64,000 nucleotides of DNA from Henckelia pumila (GCF_033568475.1 NC_133123.1:133892930-133956929), one strand, 5' to 3'; shown: positions 1 through 12,788, counted from the first letter of the stretch. Notes: generated by a model not told the origin, from the sequence alone. A program made the numbers and translations.

Positions 1-1
1 A

Positions 2-1716
2 TTGGGTAAGGGAAAGGGTGTGGCTGGTATCGAGTTTGAGATAAAAAAAAGTATAGGTGTTGATGACTTGGGGGATGGAAAAGGTGTTGTTGGTACTGAG
101 CTTGCGAGGGATAAAAATGAAGAAAGTGGTGACATGGAAATGAAAAAAAGCAAAGCTGATGGAGAGAATTCTCTTAACGGATCATGTGACGGTAGTAGTG
201 AAGATCTGAATGAGATTGATAAGTTGTTGGATAATATTGTAACAAAAGTGGTTAAAGAGAATAATGTTTCTGCGGGTGATATTTCAACCAACGTGGTTGA
301 AAGTCATATTGATGAGGATACTTCTGACAAAAGTGATGGGGTGGACGAGACTGACGATAATTCTGAAAAGGTTGAGGAAATCATTAATTTTCAATCTTCT
401 ATTGTCGATAATGTCAGAACGAGGGGTAATCGGGTAAAGAAAAGAAAACCATCAATGTTTGTGACTCCACCCAGTACCACGCCAAAGAGGAAGGGAAGAA
501 AAAAGGTTTAACTTTGATAGAAACCTTCCTTTAACCTTGTTTATTTGATATTGAAGTCCTATATTTTAATTCATGGAAATCTTTATTGTTTTTTACCATC
601 TTTGTGTATTCTGACGTAGGCAAATAAAGTAATTGATGTTGAGGAGTTACCTGATAACGACTTGAGTAAGGCTTGAACTGGTGAATATCAAGGTAGAACA
701 GATTTCTGTGGACATGAAGAAGCCACTGACGAAGAGAAAAAATTGTTGAAAGAATATCTTTTGAGTGATGACATAGCGTATGAATTTCTATCTGAAAGAT
801 CGTGTATTAATTTTAATCTTTTTTTGGGATCTTTTTTTAATACAAAATAATTCGTATTTTCTTGTAGTGTTGATGTTTGTCTAGACGGAATTTTCCATTT
901 ACCAGGGTCCGTTTCCTGTGATTTCTTGTTTGGTAAGCTTGTTAGTCATGAGATTATAAATGTTCAAATGCGGATGATGGAAAAATTCAGTGTGGATAAT
1001 GGAAATGAAATATTTTGCATGGACACTTTGGTGCAGGTTAGTAAAATTTTAATATTTTACGTTTGATATACTATACACTTGAGTTAGTTTTTCATTTTTC
1101 TTGTTCTTTCATTTGCAGGCAGAATTGTTTGAGCACCTCAAAAAATTTGGAAAAAAAATGAAGGTTCAAAATAATGATTACGACTCCTTTTTTTTGCAAC
1201 TCTCTTCTGCCTCAAAGTTATTTTTGCAGAAAATGAATGATGATTTGTTTAAGAGATGCAAATACCTCATTTTTCCAATCAATAGCAGAGCGCATTGGTT
1301 TCTGCTAGTGTTTCACGCAAAGGAAGGGGTGTTCAAAATGTGGAATTCACTTCCCGATTCGTTCAGCCTAGGGGCATGTAGAACGTTGGTGAGTTTTTGT
1401 TGTGTCATGTTATGTGAATTGTATAAATGTGTTTTGATAATATTTATCTTTGAAGGCACGTTTTTTGGTTGGTTGGGTTCGTCATCATTCAAATTTCATC
1501 ATACCCGACTCCGCTGTTTTGAGGGAACGTATGCGTCATCAAGGTGAAACACTTGACTGTGGTGTTTATGCATGCATGTGGGTAGAGTGTCTAGCCCGTG
1601 ACTCAGATGAAATGTGGACATATCAAAATACTGTGAAGATGGACACCTATCGTGCAAGACTGGCTGCAAGTATTTTATGTCACGAAAGAGAAATGCTGAA
1701 AAACAACTTTGATTAA
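2..1716 (+). pseudogene. Ulp1/C48-type cysteine protease gene, 5' end cut by window edge (MULE-associated)
   Basis: SUMO-protease-like (peptidase C48) coding remnant, read as five exons: up to about 505, 620-~800, 868-1036, 1119-1388 and 1457-1716, joined by GT-AG introns. The first exon is acidic, then strongly basic (KKRKPS, PKRKGRKK), like the nuclear-targeting linkers of MULE-borne Ulp1 genes. Exon 4 carries the catalytic His in RAHWFLLVF; exon 5 carries the Gln and Cys in RHQGETLDCGVYACMW. The usual catalytic Asp (YDS type) reads as Asn (MWNSLPDS). An in-frame TGA at 674-676 interrupts exon 2 unless splicing avoids it. Known: Kaonashi-type MULEs carry such a gene beside the transposase. 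Here it converges with a MuDR-like transposase at 5.6-8.0 kb. I infer element cargo, probably decayed, rather than a host SUMO protease. Confidence 0.72.
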
Positions 1717-1785
1717 CATGTATAGTCTTTGTATGCTTTTATGATTTATGGAGATACAGTATGTAAGTATGTTTAAAAATTGTGC

Positions 1786-4490
1786 CCCACTTTGTCTATG
1801 GTGTAGGAGGAATACATTGATAATTCACCATTTGTGGATGTCCACTAACAACCAATGTATACTATTGTGGTATATTTTCCGAATTCCATACTTGAGAGTT
1901 GCTTGATGTGATTTATTCTAGTCTAAGACACCAATTTGTGCACTTCCACTTGGTATAATTTCACTCTTCTATAATAACACGAGACTCTGAGATCGAGCAC
2001 AACTAGTAAACAATAATGGGATAATCATAACTTAATCGAGAACAATTCGTTCTGATTATAGGACATACATTGTGTGACATGAGGATCTCACTCTCCTATT
2101 GGAAGTGTCTTTGGATCAAAATGTCAGTTATGTAGAACAATTACATATAAATTGAGAATAATCCTCCCGAAATATGGCACAATATGATTTGTCCTTGTGA
2201 ACATGCTCCAATAATTACATATAAATTGATTGTGGTGTTTTTGCATGCATGTGGGTAGAGTGTCTAGCCCGTGACTCGGCTGAGATGTGGGAATATCAGA
2301 ATACAGTGAAGATGGACACATATCGTGCTCGACTGGCTGCAAGTATTTTATCACACTCCCCTAGTGGAAGTATCTTAGGATCAAAATGTCAGTTATGTAG
2401 AACAATTCAATATGAATTTGGAACCCTCACCCAAGTGTTCAACTCCAATATGGTACAATACGGTGCATGACACAAGTGGAGAGGAGTGTTCAATCCTTAT
2501 AGATTGGTGGAACCATCACCCAAGTGTTCCAATTGTAGGACAAACACTTGTTTAATATGATTTTTTCTCGTCTTTAAGGACAATCATTTACTCTAATTCC
2601 ACTCATCTTTAAAAATAAGTCAGTGAGAGATCAAGCACAACTAGTACGCATAGATGGGATAAATATTATTTAATCGAGAACAATTCGTTCTGATTGTAGG
2701 ACATACATTGTGGGCCATGAGGATTACACTTTCCTACTGAAAGTGTCTTTGGATCAAAATGTCATGTATTAGGAACAATCTTTGAATTATGAAGAATAAT
2801 CTTTTCCATATGAGGAACAATAAGGCATGTCCATGTTAACATGCACCAAAATCATATAATACACTGCATGACACAAGTGGAGAGGTGTGTTCAATCCTTA
2901 GAGATTGGTGGAACCATCACCCAAGTGTTTGTCTAGTAATGTATTGTGCTCTACATTGTCTAAGGTGTAGGAGAGAGACATTGATCATGACCCAATGAGA
3001 GCACCATTTGTGGATGTCCATTGCCACCCAATGTATATAATATGGCTATATTGTCCGAAATCCAAACTCATTACTTGTTTAATATGATGTTTTCTCGTCT
3101 TTAAGGACTATCATTTACTCTAATTCCACTCATCTTTAAAAACAAGTCAGTGAGAGATCGAGCACAACTAGTACGCATGGATGGGATAAATATTATTTAA
3201 TCGAGAACAATTCGTTCTAATTGTAGGACATACATTGTGGGCCATGAGGATTACACTTTCCTAGTGAAAGTGTCTTTGGATCAAAATGTCAGTTATGTAG
3301 AACAATTACATATAAATTGAGAATAATCCTCCCGAAATACGGCACAATATGATTTGTCCTTGTGAACATGCTCCAAGATTGTACAATACGCTGCATGACA
3401 CAAGTGAAGAGGATATTTCAATCTATAGAGATTGGTGAAACCATCACCCAAGTGTTTATCTTGTAATGGCTTGTGCCCCACTTTGTCTATGGTGTAGGAG
3501 GAATACATTGATAATTCACTATTTGTGGATGTCCACTAACAACCAATGTATACTATTGTGGTATATTTTTCGAATTCCAAACTTGAGAGTTGTTTGATGT
3601 GATTGTTTCTCGTCTAATACACCAATTTGTGGACTTCCACTTGGTATAATTCCACTCATCTATAATAACACGAGACTCTGAGATCGAGCACAACTAGTAA
3701 ACAATAATGGGATAATCGTCACTTAATAGAGAATAATTCGTTCTGATTGTAGGACAACCATTGTGTGACATGAGGATCTCACTCTCCTATTGGAAGTGTT
3801 TTTGGATCAAAATGTCAGTTATGTAGAACAATTACATATAAATTGAGAATAATCCTCCCGAAATACGGCACAATATAATTTGTCCTTGTGAACATGCTCC
3901 AAGATGGTATAATACGCTGCATGACACAAATGAAGAGGATATTTCAATCTATAGAGATTGATGGAACCATCACCCAAGTGTTTGTCTTGTAATGGTTTGT
4001 GCCCCACTTTGTCTATGGTGTAGGAGGAATACATTGATAATTCACCATTTGTGGATTTCCACTAACAACCATTGTATACTATTGTGGTATATTTTTTGAA
4101 TTCCAAACTTGAGAGTTGTTTGATGTGATTGTTTCTCGTCTAATACACCAATTTGTGGACTTCCACTTGGTATAATTTCACTCATCTATAATAACACGAT
4201 ACTCTGAGATCGAGCACAACTAGTAAACAATAATAGGATAATCATAACTTAATCGAGAACAATTCGTTCTGATTGTAGGACAACCATTGTGTGACATGAG
4301 GATCACACTCCCCTATTGGAAGTGTCTTTGGATCAAAATGTCTATTATGTAGAACAATTACATATAAATTGAGAATAATCCTCCCGAAATACGGCACAAT
4401 ATGATTTGTCCTTGTGAACATGCTCCAAGATGGTACAATACGCTGCATGACACACATTGTGGGCCACGAGCAACACACTACTTTAGTGGA
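1786..4490. repeat. Complex repeat field, ~526 bp period in its right half
   Basis: Blocks recur across this stretch. The block GTCAGTTATGTAGAACAAT with its flanks starts near 2123, 3287, 3813 and 4339, the last three exactly about 526 bp apart. The block CCCCACTTTGTCTATGGTGT recurs near 1787, 3478 and 4004. Shorter pieces (ATCGAGCACAACTAGTA; GGAACCATCACCCAAGTGTT) recur throughout. The small minus-strand frames here repeat with the unit and look non-coding. The field separates the Ulp1-like gene from the GRF gene, and I read it as expanded sequence inside the MULE. Confidence 0.75.
2228..2360 (+). pseudogene. Second copy of the Ulp1 active-site segment
   Basis: This segment translates to DCGVFACMWVECLARDS and onward through YQNTVKMDTYRARLAAS, and nearly duplicates the last exon of the upstream protease (about 1553-1680). 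It lacks the histidine-bearing exon and is fused on both sides to the repeat field, so it cannot encode a protease. It is a partial duplication caught inside repeats. Confidence 0.8.
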
Positions 4491-4639
4491 CATTGACTAA
4501 TAAAATACTTTGACCACCACCTACCCCCTCATTATTAAGCTTTGTCGGTACACTTCGTCTCTTCTATTAGCTTCTTGGTTTCAGTTTGGTTAGGGTTTTG
4601 CTTTTCGAAATAAAATTTCAATTCTCAAGATCTAGCACA

Positions 4640-5089
4640 ATGGAAATGAAGATTGCACCACAATGTATATGTGGTTTTGGAGAAATGATATTACGAAGAG
4701 CCGGACCACGTTCGACCCGCCCTGGGGAGTTATATTACCTCTGTCCTCGTGAGCTGCAACATCAAAATTGCTTTTTCTGGTACGATGATTATCACGGTGA
4801 ATCTCTTCAGAAATCGTCAAAGTTGAAACCAAACACAAGTAAGCAAGGTAAAGAGAGCTGCGTGTATTCAATGCCTCAACATTCTGCCTCCTCCTCCGTC
4901 CATGATTCAACGGAACAGTTGAATTACAAGCTTAACGAGCATTCGTCCTCTGAGGTGCTACACAACCAGCCTACTAGTGCATCAGTACACGACCATATTA
5001 TAGGAATATGTTGTTGCTTTGGTTGCACATGTTTCGTTCTTGCGCTAATATTACTTGTAGCGCTGTGTATTGTAATAATCCGACATTAA
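4640..5089 (+). CDS. Small GRF-type zinc-finger protein with C-terminal membrane segment
   Basis: 149 residues from the ATG at 4640; an in-frame start upstream at 4586 is possible but adds an ordinary-looking extension. Residues 9-50 match the GRF zinc finger (zf-GRF): Cys9, Cys11, Cys35 and Cys44 with the CFFWYDD signature. GRF fingers bind single-stranded nucleic acid in better-known proteins. Residues 55-118 are Ser/Gln-rich and probably disordered. Residues 119-146 form one very hydrophobic helix starting with a Cys cluster (GICCCFGCTC) and ending IIRH, which suggests a tail anchor. Plant genomes hold many such short GRF-plus-helix proteins, often in repeats. It lies between the repeat field and a MULE transposase, so it may be element cargo. 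Function unknown. Confidence 0.6.
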   Translation: MEMKIAPQCICGFGEMILRRAGPRSTRPGELYYLCPRELQHQNCFFWYDDYHGESLQKSSKLKPNTSKQGKESCVYSMPQHSASSSVHDSTEQLNYKLNEHSSSEVLHNQPTSASVHDHIIGICCCFGCTCFVLALILLVALCIVIIRH

Positions 5090-5583
5090 GTTCCAATTTT
5101 ATGCAGCTTTATTCCATATTAAATACAAGTTGTACGAAATACATATCACTTAGCACTTGCCATTTCAAAATGTAAAGCAACGACTTATTTGATTAGTTAA
5201 CTGAGAAGGCATCGTCCACTGAAAAGTAATGACAAATATCATTTCTCAAATTCAAACATTACATATTTGTTTACCACAAACAGAGAGTTGGTTTCAGAAG
5301 AACTTAAGACAACACAATACACTTAACTACACTATGACCCCAGCTCAAGTTAAAATGTGACAACAGATGGTTCCACAAAAGCCTCAAACCAAGCGCAATC
5401 CAGCAATGCTTCCACTCGAACGTGTGTGCCTTTTTGAGGGCAATTTCATGCTCGAACCAGCTTCCAGTATTCGCTTGCCCCTGCATATTTTTTGAACAGT
5501 CAAGATTAAGTTTTGAATAAATTCTGTTAAAAAGTTATGCTAATAACCAATAATTGAAACATCATATTTTTAAACGATTACAT
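5090..5583. other. Spacer between GRF gene and transposase
   Basis: Just under 500 bp between two convergent genes. A 60-codon minus-strand frame at 5304-5486 has no motif I recognise. No terminal inverted repeat or promoter is evident. Confidence 0.4.
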
Positions 5584-8038
5584 CTACTCTATAGGTTCCT
5601 TGCAACTGCGTCTATTGTGTCCTCTAGCATGACAACGACCACATGTTGAGACACGTGTATTAACTTGCGATGGTATTCTCTTCGTCCTTCTGCGATCGGG
5701 CTGACTACGCACAGAAGGAGCTTGGATTGTATCGGATTCAGCAACACATGACTCATTGATGTCAAAGGTTGGGATAGGATTAATATGTCCTTTGTACGCA
5801 GCGCGATACGATTCGATCTTGAAATACTTGTCACAAAAATCATACACAGACAGAGATTTTGTCTCAATGGAAGAAATGGCGTGCTTGCACGGAATCTTAT
5901 TGATCTGCCAAACTCTGCATGAACAAGTCATATCCACTAAATCCACGGCAAATGACTTTTCACCATCAACAACCTCAAACTTCCAATCACACGACCGCTG
6001 AACTCTTAATGTTCGGGATTCCATATATGCGCTTACAACAGACTTTTCTTTTCTTGGACTTAATTCCTTGGTCATGAACAGAGTTGATTCACGTCGTCGG
6101 TGCATCATTTTCATTATCTGCACACGTATGTGATCAACCATAGCAACAATAGGCAGATGATGAGCTAGCCTAACCCAACTATTCCAACACTCGGCTATAT
6201 TGTTATTTATAACACCCCATCTATTGCCAACAAACAATGCATTGGCCCAACTCTGTGGATCAGAATTTACAATAAACCCTCTGACAAGTGGCATTGACTC
6301 TAATATATTGTTGATATGTTGCTCGTACTCTTGAAAAGACGGAGCATACGCAGCTTTCTTGAATACCGAAGACCAATGTTTTTTGTTATGTCTGGGATAA
6401 CTTCTCAACACCTAAAAAGATTAATAAAAATTTAGATCCAGCTTAAAATTATCAGATAATATGAGAAATTTAAAGTAAAATTGCTCAAGGATTCGTAATT
6501 TGGAATTTACCTGCTTAACGAAATTATCCACTAAATGTCTCAAACAATAAGCTGGTGACTCCCAACAAATACTTGATTCACTGCCTTGATGATACTGGGA
6601 TGTTTGTCCGATAAAAATGTGAACTCGTCGAATGGAATGCATTGATAGTAAAGGAGCACACGACTCAAATGATAACAAAACCAATCCCAGTTCGCATCAT
6701 TCTCCGCATCTACTATGGCATAAGCAATTGTGAAAAGATCATCGTTCGCATCTTTCGACACAACAACTAAGATGCATCCTTTATACTTATTCTTTAAATG
6801 AGTACCATCCAAAAATATCAATGGCCTACAACCAATAAAAAAACCGACGACACATGCATGAAAACAAATGAACAACCGTCTGAATTTTTTAGTCAAAGGT
6901 TCAATCTCACACTCTACAATACTACCAGGATTAGTATTTTTAACAGCATCATAATACCATCTTAATCTATCATAGCATCCTTCATCTGTGCCATGAATAT
7001 CATGCATCGCCAACTCTTTACCCTTTCACACTTTGCGGTATTCTAACTCTACCCCGAAATTTCTTTGCAAGTCCATCTGCATTGTACACGGACGATAAGA
7101 GGCTCCCCTCTCAATTTTTCTTTCACAACATTCGTTATCCAATAGGCATCGGCTCTAGGATGCCCTCTGCTACGTAGATTATTCTCACCACAATTATGTT
7201 GCAGTTTACATTTTCTGATGGCAAATAGATTGTTTTTTTTATGTTTCGAAGCATAAATTCTCCAACCGCAGCTCTTTTCACCACAAATCACAATTACCTT
7301 CTCGCTGTCATTTTTTATATACATAAATGAACGTCTTGTGGCAACAGAAAAGTTTTTCAAATAATTCCTAAATTCACCAGCACCCTTGAATGTTTGTCCT
7401 ACACCATGAATACAATTAATCAAGGCATCTATAGTATTGGCGCAAGGGGGCTGTTCAACCTCGTTGTCACTCTTCGACTGCGTGTCTTCCTCATAAACCC
7501 TTACAGTTTAATTTACATTTAATAAGATAAAAAAGAACAATAACCACAAAAACAAATTGATAATGACTAAAAATAAATCTTGGTTTCAAGCAACTAATTG
7601 ATAATTTATACAAATCAATCTACAATATTTTACCTTTAATTTTTTATATTAAACATGTTACTAAACATATCGAAATAGGAGAATGAAAATATACGTTTAA
7701 TAATAAGTAAATGAATTTTACCTCCCATCATTCAAGTTGTTGAACTGTTCATTTATTTTCTCTGCCCTCAATTCAATCGTCGTAAGCTTTACACACATTT
7801 GAAGATGAATCATATTAAGGACATCATCATCATCATTCAAAGACACAAGCATCTTATGCAGTGGAGCTACGTATTGAAGCATAGTGGATTCCGGAGATAT
7901 TTCTGCACATTTTTTGCTCAGACTAGAAAAAACATCCGTCAAGCTACAACCACTGAAAATTGATATGACAAACAGCTGCTTCTTGAGTTTACAGCAACCC
8001 AAAAATGAAAGATTGTAAGGACCACTTCCAGATTCCAT
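5584..8038 (-). pseudogene. MuDR/MULE transposase, disrupted
   Basis: Three exons read leftwards: 8038-7722, 7499-6511 and 6411-5584, with GT-AG introns. Exon 1 resembles the N-terminal domain of MuDR transposases (VSLNDDDDVLNM). Exon 2 opens with a MuDR DNA-binding region (CGWRIYASKHKKNN, LQHNCG), then the MULE DDE core: Asp in LDGTHLKNKYKG, Asp in FLSDKHPSIIKA, and the Glu in exon 3 (NNNIAECWNSW). Exon 3 adds a SWIM zinc finger (CSCRVWQINKIPCKHA) and a terminal CCHC knuckle (CGRCHARGHNRRSC). Breaks: a frameshift near 7056, an in-frame TGA at 7026-7028 where relatives have Trp, and a frameshift near 6550. The protein is therefore dead as read. It converges on the Ulp1-like and GRF genes. Confidence 0.85.
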
Positions 8039-8041
8039 CCC

Positions 8042-8655
8042 CAAACTACAAAAGGGGCATGCTCTTCAATACAGTAAATCGAAGCAATAATATATTTTTT
8101 CATCATATATTACACACAAACAGTACAAAATAACAAATTCAGAATATTAGATTTTAATTCAAATAATTTAAATCACAATATAAATGTAATAATACTGAAC
8201 TAAAACCCCAAAATTAAGAATTAAAACATTATAATCGAGAATAATACGAAATATATGCTTATATATCACAAATGCTAATGAAATGAACTGCATTCCCAGC
8301 AACAGACGTAAAAATTGATATTGGTAAGCTAGTATGTAAAACTTCATTCTCAAACTACAAAAGGGGAATGCTCTTCAATACAATAAATCGAAGTAATAAT
8401 ATATTTTTTCATCATATATTACACATAAACAGTACAAAATTTCAAATTCAGAATACTAGATTTTAACTCTACTAAATTAAATCACAGTATAAATGTAATA
8501 GTATAGAACTAAAACCCCAAAATTAAGAATTAAAACATTATAATCGAGAACAATACGAAATATAAGCTAATCTATCACAAAAACTCGTGAAATGAACTGC
8601 ATTCCCAGCAACAAACGTGAAAATTGATATTAGTAAGCTAATCTGTAAAACAAAC
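8042..8655. repeat. Two-copy tandem duplication, ~309 bp unit
   Basis: The sequence starting CAAACTACAAAAGGGG at 8042 begins again at 8351 and stays closely similar to about 8650. It lies directly upstream of the transposase start on the minus strand, so it may be the duplicated promoter or leader of the MULE transposase gene. Confidence 0.85.
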
Positions 8656-9676
8656 GCAATGCCCGAAAATTCAACACCACCTCTATAATCATAAAAAATC
8701 TCAAACAATTCCATCAATTCAACATTTTAAATTTGTAAGTCATACATCAAGCCGTGACAATAATTTATTCACTCCAAATTTATAAGATTTCTAATCTAAA
8801 AACTAACCTGCAAATATGTGAAAATTTCCGTTTCAGCACAAAGATGGGAAATTCCCTCAACCCACGTCAATGTAGATCTTCAACATTATCCGAGTAAACA
8901 CAGATCTGCGACTTTGGTTGATGGATTAAACGTTTAAGATTGAGAGAAGAAAAGATTCGGGAGAGGAGAATCAAGAAGAAGAAACTGGGGGAAAATAACG
9001 ATTACAGCGGAACAATCCTGTTTTTTTTTTTTTTCATAAATCATTTTAGGGGCATTTTTGTAAACTTACCCAAATAGGAAGTTCAAACAAAGAGCAGGCT
9101 TTTGTCAGGGATTGAGAACAAATAATGTCTGAAACGGAAATTAAGGATGAATTCGAGTTTTCTATGAAGGATTTATCACAAATTCTCCCTATTAATTATG
9201 AAAGATAATTTTGCGAATTAAAAATTGAGGATAAAAAAACTTAATTTTTATTTTAAAATAAAGAATAAATCGATCAAATTATTAAAACTTATATGATAGT
9301 AAAAATTAATCAAACATTAAAACTAACCAAGATAAATTTATGAGAATTCAAGAAAAGTTGTCATCAGACATCAATCCTCACGCAATGAATGTGATTTAAA
9401 ATGAATATTTCACAGGTAGAAGAATAATCAACATTTCAATAAAAAAAGGGGGGTAATATATATTGAACCAAGAATATCCTCCAAGTAAGATACTCTTTAC
9501 TGTAGTGCCATCTTTTAAGAAACTAATACCAAAAAGTATACGCAAAATATTTAATATGTAATTTTTTAAAATAATATAGTCATAATTTTTTTAAAAAAAT
9601 TAATAATAAGAGTATCATAATCCATATTAATTAATATATAGGAGCATGCATCACCACCAATATTTGGAATATCAGT
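8656..9676. other. Intergenic, AT-rich
   Basis: No gene recognised. It contains a purine-rich stretch near 8938-8995 and a T tract at 9020-9035. The right end of the first MULE probably lies here, but no terminal repeat can be matched because the left end is outside the window. Confidence 0.5.
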
Positions 9677-9682
9677 TTTATT
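9677..9682 (-). terminator. Candidate poly(A) signal of the NAC gene
   Basis: AATAAA on the minus strand about 150 nt past the NAC stop codon at 9832, with a second candidate about 12 nt further upstream. The position suits a plant near-upstream element. Inference only. Confidence 0.4.
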
Positions 9683-9831
9683 CAAGAGTTTTATTCTGGA
9701 AGAAAACGAGCATAGTCGACAGATTCTTGTTCAGATGACACTAAACTACAGAGAGCTAGCTCATTGCCTCATCTTTCCCTAAGTAGAAGGGAAACGAGCA
9801 TCAAACATACGACACTAGGAGCCGCGGGTAA

Positions 9832-12788
9832 CTAGCCCCTCCTAGGGAGGCATCGTCTCAAATCCTCGTTATCTTTGGTCAAGGAATCGACCTGGGATTG
9901 AAGAATGTTGATCATAGCTTGAGCTCTCATCACTTCAATCTTCAACGTCTCCCGCTCCATCGAAACATTCAGTATCTCGTTCTCAAGGTTGCTGATAAAC
10001 TTCAAGTACCCTGGAGGCACGGATTTCTCGAGGTTGGAGGAGTCGAGTGGGTTGATCGTTGAACGGCTTTCTTGGCGCTCTACGGGTTCTAGTAGGGGAA
10101 AGTCAAAAGGTCCTAAGGGAAAATTTGTCGTCATCATCATTGTCGGTGGATCTTGGGTCATTGTGGTTGAATCTTCAGATCCATTAGCATTGCTCGAGTT
10201 GGGGTCATTGTGTTTCGATCTTTTGCTCTGGGATAGAGAGAGTTCCCTGGGATCTTCTGATATCTCCCTCTTGCACAAAAAGGTAAGACTCTGCGACTCG
10301 ACTGGATTTTCAATCTGAGGAGGAGCCATGATGAGAGGAGTAGGATCCTGCAGCAGATACAGAGCGCAACAGATTACAATCTGAAATCAATCAAGTAAAG
10401 AATCATATGAAGATGTCTGCCCATGTACATCGATTTGATGAAAACTACAGTAATAGAGACTGAATATTTTCACGTTATCTACAACATTTAAGAGTTCCGG
10501 ACAAGAGAAGACTTATCAAAGTACTCAATGCATTCACTCATGCGAGCAAGATTTCAAGATATATATGTGTTAAATGCAATTGCGTATCCAAAAAAAAATA
10601 AAAATGATTTGGTCATAATATTTCATCAATAATTCAAGGTAACAATAGGGATCCGTTGCAAAAATTTTCCACGTCGTACTGCAACGTAGAACAGCACGTG
10701 TCTCCACCACCCGCGTGGGTGAAAAGATGGACCAAATACATTCTGCATCTTTCCGACCGATCAAAGCCTAGATCACAGTTTAAGGAGGAGATCGTCTTAT
10801 AGAACAACATTTCCCAGCTTGAGCTATAAAGTCAGTCTTGAGATGAAGCAGTTCTAACATAAAAATATTCAAATATCCACAGCAAATTGATTGGTGTATT
10901 TCCAAAATGTTCCATTCTCACAATAATCACTTTACTTTTGTGTATCTTTCAAGTCTGCTTGGTCCTAGATTTGACCACCCAAGAATGAGAAAGGCATGAT
11001 TCTCCTTCCACCCAGGGAATTTTTTTACCTTTTCAGCAAAATAAAGCTCAAGGACAGCGTCCCTTAAGCGAACAAACCCTGTGAGAAACTGTGTTCAAAG
11101 TAGAATCAACAAAACTAACGTTCAAGAAAATGAGTCAAAAAGGGGAAATGTGCTCAAGGACAGTGACCCTTAAATTCGTGCGTACGCTGCATGTGCAGTT
11201 CTGCAAATATAATCCACAACCACGTTTTCATATCACATCCATACCTAGCAAGTAATAAATAAAATGATTGATGGAGCAAAGTATATATACAACACCATCC
11301 ACTTGTCCAGGAAATTTCTCGGCGGCATGATATTTAGCACCTACATAATCAATTTCAATTGCATAGATTTGGAAGAAGAGGCAACAAAAACCTGTCCAAG
11401 ATCACTGCACTCAACTCGTACTTCATCACCATTGGGTACATCATCATCAGCATCTCCTCCTGGAACCACGAGCATCGCATCATCATCCCATTCCTCTTCA
11501 ACAAAAGGGGCATAACGGTCCCCATTTGGTGGCCCGAGGCCACTTTTCTGGAAGATTCTACAGAGCACAAATGCATCCTTTTTTGCCGGAAAACAACGAA
11601 ATGATTGTAGGATTTATAACTTTACATATAAATCAGAAATACATATACAAGAAAATAATAAATCACAGAGATGAATCTCTTAAACCACATTCACACCTGC
11701 GTAACACCAGCCCTTTCCAATTCCATATCACAGAGCCTATACTCATGCATTACCCAATTTGTTCTCTTCCCATCAGGAGCACGACCACTATGAAAAACGA
11801 GCGTCTTTTTCATTCCTATGGCTTGATTTTTATGACGCACAGGTCGGTCCTTTCCAGTTGCTTTCCAATATCCTTTGCCAGTGGCTCGGTTCAGACGAGA
11901 CCCATTACCATACTTCCTATCCACGGGGCTGAAAAAGTACCATTCTTGATCTCTAGTCTTCAGAGACGAGTATTCTGTTTAAGGAAAAAAAGCACCCATA
12001 CATTAGCGGATATTAAACAATTCATGCACTTTGAACAAGAGGAATACAAATGAAATCAGAAACATTGATACAGAAACGTTATGGTCAACAAAATCTAATC
12101 TTTTAAATGTATATCCATTTCTTTAATGCTGAAGAAACCTCCTCTTCTTGCACTTATCTTTACAGCAATTTCGAACCACAAAGCCCAAGAGCCTGAGTTT
12201 AATTGAGCCAAGCAAGTTAAGTATTTTGGAGGATAAAATTTGTCTTTGAGCGAAAGTTCTAATTGGACTTGTCAGTTGTCACTACATTTGAAGATGCATT
12301 TTTTTTAAAAAAACGTACGCATGACATGATCCACATACCGGGGAATTTAAGCTACGCATAACATTACTTAACACCACCAACAAAATTGACAATAATTATA
12401 TCCCATATAACTCGTAGAAACATAAATCAGTTAAATTAAATTATAATACCAAAGACTGAAGTTTGCGACTTTAAGCTAAAACATCAAATAGATTAACCAA
12501 ACATACAATTGAATCACAGCAAAACAAACAAACAAACAAACAAAACATAGCAATCTCATTTGCGAGCACACAAAAGCATTTATTTCATTTACCAGCAAGC
12601 TCCCAGGGCTCAGATTTGTAGACATCAATTTCAATAACAGCTTGGAAACGAAAGGGTTTTCCACAAGCTTTCCTCTTTAAATAATACCTCACCAATTCTT
12701 CATCGGTCGGATGAAACCTGAACCCCGGTGCCAAAGAAGTCGGCGGCGCCGCCCCTTTCCCCGCCGCCACAACCACCTCCTGTCCCAT
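9832..12788 (-). CDS. NAC-domain transcription factor with C-terminal leucine-zipper-like helix
   Basis: Four exons on the minus strand: 12788-12593, 11974-11697, 11577-11392 and 10347-9832. All have GT-AG borders and join in frame to 391 residues. The NAC DNA-binding domain (residues about 18-170) is intact: [19 protein letters not shown] (subdomain A), [10 protein letters not shown] (B), [17 protein letters not shown] (C), [15 protein letters not shown] and [10 protein letters not shown] (D), and [12 protein letters not shown] (E). An acidic stretch follows (EEEWDDD). The last exon carries a conserved-looking helix ([19 protein letters not shown], then [17 protein letters not shown]) with heptad leucines, and no membrane helix. 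From memory this arrangement fits the NAC078/NAC082/NAC053-like branch, which regulates stress and protein-quality responses; that assignment is not proven. It is expected to be a nuclear DNA-binding regulator. Confidence 0.88.

Noticed and set aside
3293..4034. Repeated ~71-codon minus-strand frames (3,293-3,508 and 3,819-4,034) as a gene pair
   Set aside because: They are the same stretch of the 526 bp repeat, with no domain and no independent start context.
5304..5486. 60-codon minus-strand frame as a downstream exon of the transposase
   Set aside because: The transposase ends with a clear stop after its zinc knuckle at 5,584; no motif supports an extra exon.
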